Source: Bacteroidales bacterium (GTDB taxonomy: Bacteria > Bacteroidota > Bacteroidia > Bacteroidales > UBA932). Taken from it: a DNA stretch of 64,000 bases. Under the pieces are notes generated by a model that saw only the letters and a list, made by a program, of their open reading frames with translations, did no database searches and was not told the DNA's origin. Position numbers and translations under genes: made by a program. This document shows, in pieces, positions 44,046 through 54,137 of this stretch (position 1 is the first letter of the stretch; each line of letters begins with the position of its first letter). The stretch lies in the NCBI GenBank assembly GCA_028690215.1, contig JAQVBQ010000005.1, forward strand, positions 1-64,000, in the 5' to 3' direction.

Positions 44046-47000
44046 ATGCAAAGTAAAGGTGCCATTCGTATTTTGGCAATTGTGATCGCCCTGGCTTGTT
44101 TATACCAGCTATCATTTACATGGGCAACAAAACATCAGGAGAAAAAAGCTGTTGAGTTTGCAGAAAAGGCAGCTCAGATAGAGCAGACACTCCCGTCTTT
44201 CCAAAGCGTATCAGAGCTTGACAGAGCTTTCTATCTTGACTCTCTGCGTAATCAGAAAGAGAAGTTTTACATAGATTCGGTCTCTGCCGAAAAGGTTTAC
44301 CTCGGCTTTACCTACAAAGAGGTAAAAGAGAAAGAGGTGAGTCTCGGTCTCGACTTGAAGGGCGGTATGAACGTCATGCTTGAGGTTAGTGTCGCTGAGC
44401 TTGTAAACTCTCTTGCTTCAACAAACAATACCACTCCTCAGTTTACAGAGGCGATGAGAATTGCTCGTGAAAACCAGGCTGCATCTAAGTCTGATTTCAT
44501 CACACTCTTTGCTGAAGCATGGGATAAAGTAGCTCCGGGTCAAAGACTCTCTCAGGTATTCGGTACTTATGAACTGAGAGACAAGATTAAACCTGAAACT
44601 ACAAATGACGAAGTTATCTCGGTAATCAGAGATGAGGCTGAGAGTGCAATCTCAAACTCATTCAACGTATTGAGAAACCGTATTGACCGTTTTGGTGTAA
44701 CCCAGCCTAATATCCAGAAGATCGGCAACTCAGGCCGTATTCTTGTAGAGCTTCCGGGTGTTAAAGAACCTGAACGTGTACGTAAACTTCTCCAGGGAAC
44801 AGCATCTCTCGAATTTTGGGAGACATATGAGAATCCGGAAGTTTATCAATACCTCGCCGAGGCAAATAATGTTATCAAGGAATACATTCAATCAGGTCCG
44901 TTGAAAGATACTCTTCCAACAGCACTTGATTCTGCATCGCTTTCAAAAGCTATTGTAGATTCTGCAAAGACACCTGCAGCCGACTCTCTTCTTTCAGAGA
45001 TTCAGGCAAACGATTCACTATCTGTAAATGACAAGACTCTTGCAAAGGAGAATCCACTCTTCTTTGTTTTGAATCCTAGCATCAGTCAGGGTCAGATTCT
45101 AGAAGGTCCTTGCATTGGTCGCGCACACTATAAAGATACTGCAAAGATTGGCGCATGGCTGAGACTTCCTCAGGTACAGGCTATCTTCCCTGCAGATCTC
45201 AAACCTTTATGGACAGTAAAAGCTATTGATGAGGCCGGAACTATATTTGAACTTATAGCAATCAAGGCAAACACACGTGACGGCAAAGCCCCTCTTGACG
45301 GAGGCGTTGTTACAGATGCCAACAGAACTTTTGGAAACACCTCAGCAAATCCAGAAGTAGATATGGGTATGAATGCAGAGGGTGCAAGAACATGGGCAAC
45401 CATGACCTCTAATAATATAGGCAGATGTATAGCAATTGTCCTTGATGGAATGGTATACTCATATCCTAGAGTAAATTCTGAAATCACAGGTGGTAGATCT
45501 GCTATCTCAGGTCACTTTACAGTACAAGAGGCAGAAGACCTTGCAAACGTTCTTAAATCAGGAAAACTTCCTGCTCCTGCTAAGATCGTTCAGGAGGCAG
45601 TTGTTGGACCAACACTGGGTACAGAATCTATCAATGCAGGTATGTTCTCATTCCTGATTGCATTCCTTCTTGTACTTGTGTACATGATACTCTTCTATCA
45701 CGGAGCCGGTGTGGCTGCAGCTTTTGCTCTTATTGCAAACGTGTTATTCCTGCTTGGAACATTGGTTTCATTCGGTGCAGTACTTACGCTCCCTGGTATA
45801 GCCGGTATCGTGCTCACAATGGGTATGGCGGTGGATGCGAACGTAATCATATATGAGCGTATCAAGGAGGAGCTGAGGGCCGGCAAGGGTCTCAGACTTG
45901 CAATCACCGACGGATACAGCAATGCTTACTCTGCAATCATAGATGGTCAGTTGACTACCATTATTACAGGTATCGTGCTCGCAATTTTCGGTACAGGTCC
46001 TGTACAAGGATTTGCTACAACCCTTGTAATAGGTATCATCACTTCAATGGCAACCTCTATCTTTATTACAAGGTTGCTTTTTGAAAGCAGACTCGCAAGA
46101 AATAAATCGATATCATTCTCTAACAAATTCACTCAAAACTTCATGAGCAACACCAAAATTGACTTCATGAAGGTTCGTAAGATTGCATACTCGGTATCAA
46201 TAGCGTTGATTGTTATATCAATAGCATCAGTTGCCTTTAAAGGATTCTCTTATGGTGTTGACTTTACCGGTGGTCGTACATATGTAGTAAGATTTGACAA
46301 GAGTGTGACAACCGAGGAGGTTCGCAACGCTGTGTACGATGTCTTCAAAGAGGGTGTCGAGGTTAAACAGTATGGTGGTGAGAGCCAGATGAAGATCACA
46401 ACCAAATATAAGATTGAAGACAACTCTGCAGAGACAGATGAATTGGTTGACGGTATGCTTTACAGTGCATTGAAAGGATTCTACGCAACACCACTTTCAT
46501 TCGAGGATTTTACTGCGACAACAGTTAATCCAAATGGAATCATCAGTTCTGAGAAAGTTGGTCCTACTATTGCAGACGATATACAGAGAAATGCACTTAT
46601 TGCAGTATTTATTGCATTGTTAGCCATCTTCGTCTACATAGCTATAAGGTTCCGCAACTGGACTTGGGGAACAGGTGGTATAGTTGCCCTTTTCCATGAC
46701 TCTATAATTGTCATAGGATTCTTCTCTCTGTTCTCTGGCATTTTACCTTTCAGCCTTGATATAGACCAGACATTCATTGCGGCAATCCTTACAATCATCG
46801 GTTATTCTATCAACGACACCGTTATTATCTTTGACAGGATCCGTGAATACAGAGGGCTGTATCCTAAGAGAGATCTCTCTATAAACATAAACGAGGCATT
46901 GAATAGTACTCTTGCCAGAACCATTAATACTGCAGGAACCACACTTGTTGTATTGATTGCTATTTCACTGTTTGGAGGTGAGGTAATCAGAGGTTTTGCA

Positions 47001-47135
47001 GTGGCACTTATCCTTGGTGTTACAGTAGGTACATACTCTTCAGTGTTCATCGCGACACCGGTTGTATATGATACCACAAACTGGCTTAAGAAGAGGAATG
47101 AGCGCAAGATGATTTCAAATCCTTCAAAGAAATAA
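44046..47135 (+). CDS. secDF: SecD/SecF fusion, protein-export membrane protein
   Basis: This 1029-residue fusion couples the proton gradient to late Sec export. The SecD half starts with one helix, then GLDLKGGMNVMLEVS (a hallmark), a large periplasmic domain with P1 and head regions, and helices with VLTMGMAVDANVIIYERIKEEL. The SecF half begins near residue 700 (IDFMKVRKIAYSVSIALIVIS) with FSYGVDFTGGRTY and ends with GYSINDTVIIFDRIRE and GTTLVVLIAISLFGG. In most Proteobacteria the two halves are separate genes; the fusion is normal in Bacteroidota. A strong terminator follows. Confidence 0.97.
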   Translation: MQSKGAIRILAIVIALACLYQLSFTWATKHQEKKAVEFAEKAAQIEQTLPSFQSVSELDRAFYLDSLRNQKEKFYIDSVSAEKVYLGFTYKEVKEKEVSLGLDLKGGMNVMLEVSVAELVNSLASTNNTTPQFTEAMRIARENQAASKSDFITLFAEAWDKVAPGQRLSQVFGTYELRDKIKPETTNDEVISVIRDEAESAISNSFNVLRNRIDRFGVTQPNIQKIGNSGRILVELPGVKEPERVRKLLQGTASLEFWETYENPEVYQYLAEANNVIKEYIQSGPLKDTLPTALDSASLSKAIVDSAKTPAADSLLSEIQANDSLSVNDKTLAKENPLFFVLNPSISQGQILEGPCIGRAHYKDTAKIGAWLRLPQVQAIFPADLKPLWTVKAIDEAGTIFELIAIKANTRDGKAPLDGGVVTDANRTFGNTSANPEVDMGMNAEGARTWATMTSNNIGRCIAIVLDGMVYSYPRVNSEITGGRSAISGHFTVQEAEDLANVLKSGKLPAPAKIVQEAVVGPTLGTESINAGMFSFLIAFLLVLVYMILFYHGAGVAAAFALIANVLFLLGTLVSFGAVLTLPGIAGIVLTMGMAVDANVIIYERIKEELRAGKGLRLAITDGYSNAYSAIIDGQLTTIITGIVLAIFGTGPVQGFATTLVIGIITSMATSIFITRLLFESRLARNKSISFSNKFTQNFMSNTKIDFMKVRKIAYSVSIALIVISIASVAFKGFSYGVDFTGGRTYVVRFDKSVTTEEVRNAVYDVFKEGVEVKQYGGESQMKITTKYKIEDNSAETDELVDGMLYSALKGFYATPLSFEDFTATTVNPNGIISSEKVGPTIADDIQRNALIAVFIALLAIFVYIAIRFRNWTWGTGGIVALFHDSIIVIGFFSLFSGILPFSLDIDQTFIAAILTIIGYSINDTVIIFDRIREYRGLYPKRDLSININEALNSTLARTINTAGTTLVVLIAISLFGGEVIRGFAVALILGVTVGTYSSVFIATPVVYDTTNWLKKRNERKMISNPSKK

Positions 47136-47159
47136 CCGGGAAGGGTAATATATAATATA

Positions 47160-47195
47160 GAGCCTGTCTGAATTTCAGACAGGCTCTTGTTTTTA
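47160..47195 (+). terminator. Strong intrinsic terminator of secDF
   Basis: GAGCCTGTCTGAA and TTCAGACAGGCTC form a near-perfect 13-bp inverted repeat (47160-47186), followed by TTGTTTTT. Confidence 0.92.
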
Positions 47196-47281
47196 TCAGA
47201 ATTTAAAATCATCGGCTGTTAATATTTTCAAATATTAAATAAATTAGTTAGGATTTTCTTGCATAAAGCTCGGTTTATTGT

Positions 47282-47289
47282 CAACTTTG
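47282..47289 (+). promoter_or_regulatory. Possible promoter -7 box of tnaA
   Basis: CAACTTTG matches the TAnnTTTG box at seven of eight positions. CTTG lies about 20 bp upstream. Transcription would start near 47296, 21 bases before the ATG. No tnaC-like leader peptide fits in such a leader. Confidence 0.4.
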
Positions 47290-47316
47290 TAAGAGAAACA
47301 TATAAATCATAATAAA

Positions 47317-48696
47317 ATGGAACTTCCTTTTGCAGAATCCTACAAAATTAAAATGGTGGAGAGCATCAGAAAAAGCACCCGTGAAGAGAGACTGAAGTGG
47401 ATAAGTGATGCCAAGTACAATCTGTTTAACTTAAAGAGCGACTTTGTCTTCATTGACCTTCTGACTGATTCGGGTACAGGTGCCATGAGCGACAAGCAAT
47501 GGGCTGCTATGATGGAGGGAGATGAGAGCTATGCCGGAGCACGCTCATATTATAACCTAAAAGAGGCAATTTTTGATGTTACCGGTTTTCCTTACTTCCT
47601 GCCAACTCACCAGGGAAGAGCGGCAGAAAACGTAATTTTTTCGTCATTGGTCAAGGCTGATGACATATTACCCGGCAATTCGCATTTTGACACTACAAAA
47701 GGTCATATAGAGTTCAGAAAGGCCCATGCAATCGACTGCACAATAGACGCTGCAGCTGACACAACACTCGAACTGCCTTTCAAGGGGAATATGGATCTGA
47801 ACAAATTGGAAAATGTACTTAAAAAATACCCTGCAGAGAGAATACCTTGTATTGTCTTGACCATTACAAATAACACAGCCGGAGGACAGCCTGTATCAAT
47901 GGAGAATATAAAAGGTGTGTCTGCTTTGGCAAAGAAATATGGTGTTAAGCTGCTTATTGATTCAGCCCGTTTTGCCGAGAATGCATATTTTATCAAGACT
48001 AGAGAGAAGGGTTATGAAAATAAGAGCATAAGGGAAATAACCAGAGAGATATTCAGTCACGCCGATTTTATGACCATGTCCTCTAAGAAGGATGCTATCG
48101 TCAATATGGGTGGATTCATCGGTTTCCGCAACGAGCAGGATTGGCAGAAATGTCAGATGTACAATATAATGTACGAGGGATTTATTACCTACGGCGGTAT
48201 GTCGGGCAGGGATATGAACGCGTTGGCAGTCGGTCTTTTTGAGGGTACCGAATTCGACTATCTTGAGACCAGAATCTCACAGGTTGCATATCTTGGCAAG
48301 AAGCTAGACGAGTATGGAATACCTTACCAAAGGCCTTCAGGCGGTCATGCAATATTCCTCGATGCAAAGAAAATATTGACACATGTCCCTAAAGAACAGC
48401 TTATTGCCCAGACCCTTGGTGTTGAGCTATACCTTGAGGCAGGTATCAGAGGCGTCGAGATAGGTACACTCTTGGCTGACAGGGATCCTGAAACAAGGGA
48501 GAACAGATATCCTGAACTTGAGTTATTGCGCCTTGCAATTCCAAGAAGGGTATACACAAACAACCACATGGATTATATCGCAGCAGCGGTAAGAAATGTA
48601 TATGAAAAGAGGGAAAAGATAACCAAGGGTTATGCAATAACCAAAGAGCTGCCTATAATGAGGCACTTTACAATTGAATTGGAGCCGGTAAAATAG
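47317..48696 (+). CDS. tnaA: Tryptophanase
   Basis: This 459-residue PLP enzyme splits tryptophan into indole, pyruvate and ammonia. FIDLLTDSGTGAMSDKQWAA (about 46-65), PTHQGRAAENV and TITNNTAGGQPVSM are typical. The PLP lysine is in the SSKKD motif near residue 256. The sister enzyme tyrosine phenol-lyase shares much of this, but the SARFAENAYFIK segment, the EIGTLLADRDP tail region and the MELPFAES start match Bacteroides tryptophanases better. It stands alone; no tnaB-type permease is adjacent. Confidence 0.9.
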   Translation: MELPFAESYKIKMVESIRKSTREERLKWISDAKYNLFNLKSDFVFIDLLTDSGTGAMSDKQWAAMMEGDESYAGARSYYNLKEAIFDVTGFPYFLPTHQGRAAENVIFSSLVKADDILPGNSHFDTTKGHIEFRKAHAIDCTIDAAADTTLELPFKGNMDLNKLENVLKKYPAERIPCIVLTITNNTAGGQPVSMENIKGVSALAKKYGVKLLIDSARFAENAYFIKTREKGYENKSIREITREIFSHADFMTMSSKKDAIVNMGGFIGFRNEQDWQKCQMYNIMYEGFITYGGMSGRDMNALAVGLFEGTEFDYLETRISQVAYLGKKLDEYGIPYQRPSGGHAIFLDAKKILTHVPKEQLIAQTLGVELYLEAGIRGVEIGTLLADRDPETRENRYPELELLRLAIPRRVYTNNHMDYIAAAVRNVYEKREKITKGYAITKELPIMRHFTIELEPVK

Positions 48697-48722
48697 ATAA
48701 AATATCTTTTACGGTAATTTAT

Positions 48723-48759
48723 AAAAAGCCCTATGCCTTTAATGCATCAGGGCTTTTTT
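48723..48759. terminator. Bidirectional terminator between tnaA and the efflux operon
   Basis: AAAAAGCCCT pairs with AGGGCTTTTTT around a short loop (48723-48758). T runs on both sides let it end both convergent transcripts. It overlaps the last codons of the permease gene. Confidence 0.85.
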
Positions 48760-49954
48760 CTTTCTTTACCACATAGAGCATAGAGAGGCATGCTGTTACC
48801 AGGTAGATCCCAGACTGTATCCACAGCCATATATATTCAAATCGTATTTGCGAAAGCTGTGCTCCGGTTGAGTTTATCTTTAAATATGCCTGTATGCCGT
48901 GTGTTGAAGGGAAGAGATATGAAAAGTACTTCCAGAATTCCGGCATGCTGGCTCTTGGCCATGAAAAACCTCCAAGGAAGAGCAATATAAGCGTACAGAA
49001 AAGAAATGAGATAATACCGGTCTCTCTGTTTTTCACAAATACTGAGACACTCATTGAGAAGAATATTGTAGCTATAAGGAATGGTACAACCATATGGAAA
49101 AGTGTCCATATAGAACCTATATGGGGCAGGTTGAACCATCTCGGGACAAGAACGAGAATATAAGCGCTTATTAAAAAGTAGAGAATAAAGTAACTCAATC
49201 CTTTACCCAGAACTACGCGATATATTCCACGACCGTGAAGATGTTCCGGTATTTGTGAGTGGTTGCTGCTCTCTTCTCGGGCAGTGCCTGCAAGCATTGT
49301 TATTCCTAAGAAAAGTGTCTGGTGAATTATCAGAATCAGGAAAACAGGTACAAGAAAACTTGAAAATCCGCTTCCCGGATTGTAAAGTACCACATCGCTT
49401 GCCGGTATCGCCTGCATTAACTGAGCTTGTTGCTCTCCGGTAATTCCGGCTGCATTGTATCTGTTTATCTGAATACTCTTCATCTCATCGAGCATAGCAT
49501 AGCTGACACCCATTGTCATAGCCTTGTAGTAGAGGAAACTGCTCATATCGTTATATATAGAGACGGTTGCCTGCTCCATGTTACGCAGCTTCAAATGGTA
49601 GTCCGAAGGAAAATATATGATTCCACGGACTTTGTGTCTGAGAAAGAGATCTCTTGCCTGTTCAAGATTCATACAGCTCTCTTTGACTCTCACCTCCTGA
49701 GTTGCATCGATCTTATTTATAAACTCCCTGCTTTCAGCTGACTGAGAGAGATCCACAACAGCAACAGGCAATTCATAGACAGTCTCGTTTTTGTAAAGAC
49801 CGTTGTATAGAAGGGGATAAACAAGCCCTGCGACAAAAAATATCATGATAACACCCCTGTCACCAATGATTCTCTTAAATTCATCAATGCATATATGCAT
49901 CATGTCACTTAAGCCATCTGTAAAGTATTTTATAAAATCTGAACCTTTTTTCAT
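48731..49954 (-). CDS. ABC-2 type transporter permease (efflux operon, last gene)
   Basis: This 407-residue inner-membrane protein has the ABC-2 layout of YhhJ/YbhR types: one helix near residue 40 (IMIFFVAGLVYPLLYNGLY), a large extracytoplasmic domain, then five helices. Segments such as VFLILIIHQTLFLGITMLAGTAREE and LSYFILYFLISAYILVL are visible. It pairs with the similar permease encoded upstream to form a heterodimer. No ATPase gene is in this operon, so it must come from elsewhere or these subunits work without one nearby. Confidence 0.85.
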   Translation of the reverse strand: MKKGSDFIKYFTDGLSDMMHICIDEFKRIIGDRGVIMIFFVAGLVYPLLYNGLYKNETVYELPVAVVDLSQSAESREFINKIDATQEVRVKESCMNLEQARDLFLRHKVRGIIYFPSDYHLKLRNMEQATVSIYNDMSSFLYYKAMTMGVSYAMLDEMKSIQINRYNAAGITGEQQAQLMQAIPASDVVLYNPGSGFSSFLVPVFLILIIHQTLFLGITMLAGTAREESSNHSQIPEHLHGRGIYRVVLGKGLSYFILYFLISAYILVLVPRWFNLPHIGSIWTLFHMVVPFLIATIFFSMSVSVFVKNRETGIISFLFCTLILLFLGGFSWPRASMPEFWKYFSYLFPSTHGIQAYLKINSTGAQLSQIRFEYIWLWIQSGIYLVTACLSMLYVVKKEKSPDALKA

Positions 49955-49960
49955 CGCTTT

Positions 49961-51133
49961 CTATTTAAGAGGGTAGTTCTGGTTGATCAAAGCCTTTTCC
50001 AGGCGTCTGACAATAATGAATGGCAGTATCAGGAACGAAAGCAAAGCTGCATAATACACTATCGAATAGGTAAATGGGGCTCCGTTCAGCACCTCATTTG
50101 TATATATCTGAAAATAGTGTCTCATCGGAAAAAGTATACTTGGTCCCTGGGCAAGAGGTGGCATGGCATCAATCGGGAATGTAAAACCGGCATAGGTGAA
50201 CGAGAGTATAGCGTATAGGGCACCGAAGCTTATGCCATCCCTCAGAACAGGGAACAATCCTATCATGAATATACCTATGGCCTGATGGGCAAGTACAAAT
50301 AAAACTGTAGCCAATGAGAAAAGAACGAACGATCCGTTCATAGGGAATCCTACGAACTTGTAAAGCAGCACATTCCCAGCAATTCCAAGAATTGAAAAGA
50401 GTATCGTGTATGGCAGTAACTTACCGGTAAGGGCAGTTACTATTGAGCCGTTACCGGCTGCAAGCCACTCCCTTGAACTCCCATCCTTCAGTTCAATACC
50501 AATTGAAAAGACTGTCATCAGTATTATCATGAGTTGCAAAACTCCCGGAAGTAAAAGGTTTATCAGGTATACCCCATAGTTTGACCAGGGATTTCCAACC
50601 AGATGAGAATCAATGACTATTGGCTGGATTCTTCCCATAATAGCCTCATCATCGGCCATGCCCTTTTTCCTCAGAATCTCCCTTTGATATGCCGCGGGTG
50701 CCAGGGTTGACATTGTAAGCATATCTCTGTATGCGAGAGTTCCTGCTACCAGGTATGCATTGTTTACATAAAAGGAGATTTCCGGCCTCTTATTACCTAG
50801 CAGATTCTTGTAAAAATCGTTAGGGACAAGTATAAAACCGTAAATATCACCTTTTTGCATAAGATCCCTAGCTTCTGTATAGCTCGAGCATTTGGAAACA
50901 ACTTCAACCGCTTGTGTAGCATTCAACTCCCTGTAGAACCTCCTTGAAATGGAAGAATTGTCAAGATCAACTATCGCAACAGGCAGCTTTTCAGGAAGCC
51001 CCTCCTTCATCATTGTGAGAAAGAAGACATAGCAGAAGCCCATCACAAATACTGTTGCAAAGAGATATATCGGGCGACTGAACATCACTCTCAACTCTCT
51101 GTTCCAGACATTTTTAAATGCGGCGAATTTCAT
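49961..51133 (-). CDS. ABC-2 type transporter permease (efflux operon)
   Basis: This 390-residue paralogue of the following permease has the same layout: an N-terminal helix (PIYLFATVFVMGFCYVFFLTM), an extracytoplasmic domain (LPVAIVDLDNSSISRRFYRELN) and a C-terminal cluster of five helices. It is seven bases from the HlyD-like gene and six bases from the partner permease. Drug or polyketide export is typical for this group. Confidence 0.85.
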   Translation of the reverse strand: MKFAAFKNVWNRELRVMFSRPIYLFATVFVMGFCYVFFLTMMKEGLPEKLPVAIVDLDNSSISRRFYRELNATQAVEVVSKCSSYTEARDLMQKGDIYGFILVPNDFYKNLLGNKRPEISFYVNNAYLVAGTLAYRDMLTMSTLAPAAYQREILRKKGMADDEAIMGRIQPIVIDSHLVGNPWSNYGVYLINLLLPGVLQLMIILMTVFSIGIELKDGSSREWLAAGNGSIVTALTGKLLPYTILFSILGIAGNVLLYKFVGFPMNGSFVLFSLATVLFVLAHQAIGIFMIGLFPVLRDGISFGALYAILSFTYAGFTFPIDAMPPLAQGPSILFPMRHYFQIYTNEVLNGAPFTYSIVYYAALLSFLILPFIIVRRLEKALINQNYPLK

Positions 51134-51140
51134 GGGATTG

Positions 51141-52139
51141 TTATTTAACGGATGTTTCTATAATAGCTGTCATGCCTGGGCGGAGATTTGCTATTGCAGA
51201 AGTAGGTTTTGCCTTTACTTCAAATGTTTTTGCATCAAACTGCCCGTTCACCTTTGTTGCTCTCCAGGTTGCGTATGAGGCCATGGCTTTGATAAATGTA
51301 ACTTTTACATCATAAGTGCCATCACCTAAAGCCGGCACCTTAACTTTAAGGTTTGACCCGACAGCCATACCGTTCAGAAGATCTTCCCGTACATTGAAAG
51401 TAAACCATATATCACTCATATCCGTAATACTCATGATAGGGGCACCTGTACCAACAAGTTCGCCTGTTTTAGGAAAGATTTCTGTTACCTCACCATTGAC
51501 CGGTGATATGAAGTATGTCTCACCGAGGTAGGATTTAACCTCATCAACGGCACCCTTTGCCCTGCTTACCAACGCCATAGCTGCAGCCTTATCTTCGGAC
51601 TCGGCACCGTTCATTGCCATATCATATTGTGATTTTGCAGCTTTGGCTGTAGCTACGGCTGCTTTGTACTGAGCCTCGGCTTCGTCTCTTCTTTGTGCCG
51701 GAATCACCTCTTTATCATAAAGTTTCTGTACCCTATCGAAAGATTTTTTGGCGATATCAACACCCACTTCCGCTTTCTGCCACATCTCATATGCACCCAG
51801 GATAAGTTCCTGACGGGCACCCTTGATAGCCTTTCTGTTCTGAGCTTCTGCTGCAGACTGAGCTGCCTTTGCCTGTTCAAGCTTCGCCATAAGTTCGGGG
51901 CTGTCCAGGAGAGCAAGTGTGTCTCCGGCCTTTACCTGTGACCCCTCTTCTACAAGGAATTGATTGATTCTTCCGGGAATTTTTCCGGATATCCTGAATT
52001 CGTTGGCCTCAGCCTCCCCTTGAATTATCAGAGGCTCCGGTCTGGCTGCGTAAAAACCGATTAGTGCTACGAGTATTATTACTCCAAGAAGCCCTACAAG
52101 ACCAAATAACAGACTGTTTTTATTCTTAGATGTTTCCAT
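51141..52139 (-). CDS. HlyD/MFP-family membrane fusion protein
   Basis: This 332-residue periplasmic adaptor has an N-terminal membrane helix (LLFGLVGLLGVIILVALIGFYA), a lipoyl-like half (RINQFLVEEGSQVKAGDTLALL), an Ala/Lys-rich alpha-hairpin (KLEQAKAAQSAAEAQNRKAIKG to about 190) and the second lipoyl half (FISPVNGEVTEIFPKTGELVG). A beta-barrel part follows (MSDIWFTFNVREDLLNGMAV). It would link the two permeases with the TolC-like channel. Confidence 0.92.
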   Translation of the reverse strand: METSKNKNSLLFGLVGLLGVIILVALIGFYAARPEPLIIQGEAEANEFRISGKIPGRINQFLVEEGSQVKAGDTLALLDSPELMAKLEQAKAAQSAAEAQNRKAIKGARQELILGAYEMWQKAEVGVDIAKKSFDRVQKLYDKEVIPAQRRDEAEAQYKAAVATAKAAKSQYDMAMNGAESEDKAAAMALVSRAKGAVDEVKSYLGETYFISPVNGEVTEIFPKTGELVGTGAPIMSITDMSDIWFTFNVREDLLNGMAVGSNLKVKVPALGDGTYDVKVTFIKAMASYATWRATKVNGQFDAKTFEVKAKPTSAIANLRPGMTAIIETSVK

Positions 52140-52151
52140 ATTTTGATTTTT

Positions 52152-53636
52152 TTATTTTTCCAATGATTTTCCGAGTGCTTTTTTAAGATAAAGCTCACAT
52201 AATTTAACTTCTATTCTCGAATCTATATTTTCCGAACTGGCAGATAACCAAGCAGTCTGAGCAGTCATAAGGTCTGTGCTGCTTACCAGACCGGCCTCAA
52301 ATGCCTCATTGGCAAATTTTAAATTTTCATTCGCCTGCTCTACACTTTTGTCTGTCATTTTTAGTTTTCTTCTGGATTCATCAATTTTAAATTTGGATTG
52401 ATTTATCTGAAGTTCAATTTTTTCTCTTGCCTCTTCAATCTGAAGCCCGGCAATCTTCATTTCGCTTTTTGCAGCTCTAAGGGTGTGTATCCTGTCCCCG
52501 AAATGGAAGATAGGCACATTAAGGACAAGCCCGAATGAGTACATTCCTGAGAATTTGTTGCTGTAGCCGTTATACACGTTCGGATTAGAAATTATATAAT
52601 TGCCTGACAACACGAGATTTGGCATAAAACGCGACTGAGCAATCTTGTATGAGGAACCGGCAATGTTCTTAGCCTCTGTTAAAGCTTTGATTTCAAACCT
52701 GCTATTTATCATTGATTCAATCGATCCGTTAACAGGGACAACTTCTTCGATAGTATCAAGATTACTCTCTGAGAGGATTATATCCTTGTCCAGTTCAAGA
52801 CCACAGATTTGATTCAGAGCCATCTTTGACAGTCTGAGACCATTCTCGGCCTTGACAAGTATCATCTCTGCCTCGTTTTTCTTGACCATGACTCTAAGTA
52901 GATCTGCTTTCGTTGCAACGCCCTCCTCGATCATAACCTTGACATTCTCCTCAAGTTTTGTCATAAGGTTACGGTACTCTTTGGCCAGTTTGTTTTTATT
53001 CTCTATGGATACGACTCTCCAATATGCCTCGTCAACCTCCATAATAAGATCATCGGCAGCCTTTTCCTCTTCGAGTTTGGCAACAGTCTCGGCACTGCGG
53101 GACATTTTGTACAGCTCTCTTATTTTACCACCTAGAAAGATTGGCTGGATGAAACCAACATTTCCGGCGTAGATGTTTTTAGAATCGAACTCCATAGCCT
53201 CTTTTGGAAGCAAGGCGTAGTTTTTCCAGATAATTTTCTCCGGATTTACTTTTGGGTCAAAAGGAACTCCGTTAGCGTCAAGTGGCGCATAAACTCCATC
53301 ACTGACCTTAATCCATTGGTTTGAAATCTGATCCTGTCTGAAACCGAAAGACCCGTCTGTCATCTTTGTTCCAATCGGTAACAGTGCATCCTCACTGAGG
53401 AGCGAGATGTTCTTTTCGTTCCTCAAATAGGTTCCGTTGGCGGAAAAATTAGGTAAAAACTGTGTGAAGACAGATTTTCTTGTCTCCGATGCAATTTTTG
53501 CTTTCTCCTGAGATATCATCAGAGATCTGTTGTGCTCAAGGGCTAGCCTCCGGCACTCTTCGATAGAGAGGATGGACTGTGCCTGCAAAGAACATACAGT
53601 GCAGGCAGCGATAAACATTGTGATAAATCTTCTCAT
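52152..53636 (-). CDS. TolC-family outer-membrane efflux protein
   Basis: This 494-residue protein has a Sec signal (cleavage near SLQAQS) and the duplicated coiled-coil/beta-barrel layout of TolC. Helical stretches such as RRLALEHNRSLMISQEKAKIA and AKEYRNLMTKLEENVKVMIEEGVATKADLLRVMVKKNEAE are followed by GLVLNVPIFHFGDRIHTLRAAKSE. It lies 13 bases after marR and 12 bases before the adaptor gene, so all five genes form one operon. Confidence 0.92.
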   Translation of the reverse strand: MRRFITMFIAACTVCSLQAQSILSIEECRRLALEHNRSLMISQEKAKIASETRKSVFTQFLPNFSANGTYLRNEKNISLLSEDALLPIGTKMTDGSFGFRQDQISNQWIKVSDGVYAPLDANGVPFDPKVNPEKIIWKNYALLPKEAMEFDSKNIYAGNVGFIQPIFLGGKIRELYKMSRSAETVAKLEEEKAADDLIMEVDEAYWRVVSIENKNKLAKEYRNLMTKLEENVKVMIEEGVATKADLLRVMVKKNEAEMILVKAENGLRLSKMALNQICGLELDKDIILSESNLDTIEEVVPVNGSIESMINSRFEIKALTEAKNIAGSSYKIAQSRFMPNLVLSGNYIISNPNVYNGYSNKFSGMYSFGLVLNVPIFHFGDRIHTLRAAKSEMKIAGLQIEEAREKIELQINQSKFKIDESRRKLKMTDKSVEQANENLKFANEAFEAGLVSSTDLMTAQTAWLSASSENIDSRIEVKLCELYLKKALGKSLEK

Positions 53637-53649
53637 CTATATTACTTTT

Positions 53650-54117
53650 TTAGTTTGCAGTTGGTTCAACAATCAGATTATTAAGTAATCTGCGTACAAT
53701 CTCCCTTGTAAAGAGCAGCTCATTTTCTGAAATACCGGAAGTTGCCTGGTCGAATGTATCTCTGACAATCTCCATTGCTTTTGATTCTAGCTCTTTTCCC
53801 CTTTCTGTGAGGTGAATGAGGTTTATCCTTCTATCTTTAGAGGATGGCCTTCTTTCGATAAGATCGTGTTTTGAAAGAATGTCAAGAAGGCGTGTGATGC
53901 TGGCTTTATCTTTTGCAGTCTCTTCGCTGATTACCTGTTGGGTTACTTTGTCTTTATTCCACAGTGACAGAAGCACAAGCCACTGTTCTGAAGAGATTTC
54001 CAGCCCGGCCTCCCTGAATTTCCTGTTCAGTAGGCGGTTCAATGAAGCAGATAATCTTCCGCTTAACACATCGAGTAGTTCTGTGATTTTTAAAAATTCA
54101 TTTAGTTGCATAGACAA
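53650..54117 (-). CDS. MarR-family regulator of the efflux operon
   Basis: This 155-residue protein is a winged-helix MarR type. The recognition part is WNKDKVTQQVISEETAKDKA (about 54-73), followed by the wing DLIERRPSSKDRRINLIHLT. It is the first gene of the operon with tolC, hlyD and two permeases. A palindrome fills its own promoter spacer, so self-repression with release by a drug-like ligand is likely. Confidence 0.92.
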   Translation of the reverse strand: MSMQLNEFLKITELLDVLSGRLSASLNRLLNRKFREAGLEISSEQWLVLLSLWNKDKVTQQVISEETAKDKASITRLLDILSKHDLIERRPSSKDRRINLIHLTERGKELESKAMEIVRDTFDQATSGISENELLFTREIVRRLLNNLIVEPTAN

Positions 54118-54137
54118 TAGTTGTTATATCAACGATG

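Noticed and set aside
47317-48696. Tyrosine phenol-lyase as the identity of the PLP lyase
   Set aside because: Sequence features and the start match Bacteroides tryptophanases better; the alternative cannot be fully excluded without alignment.
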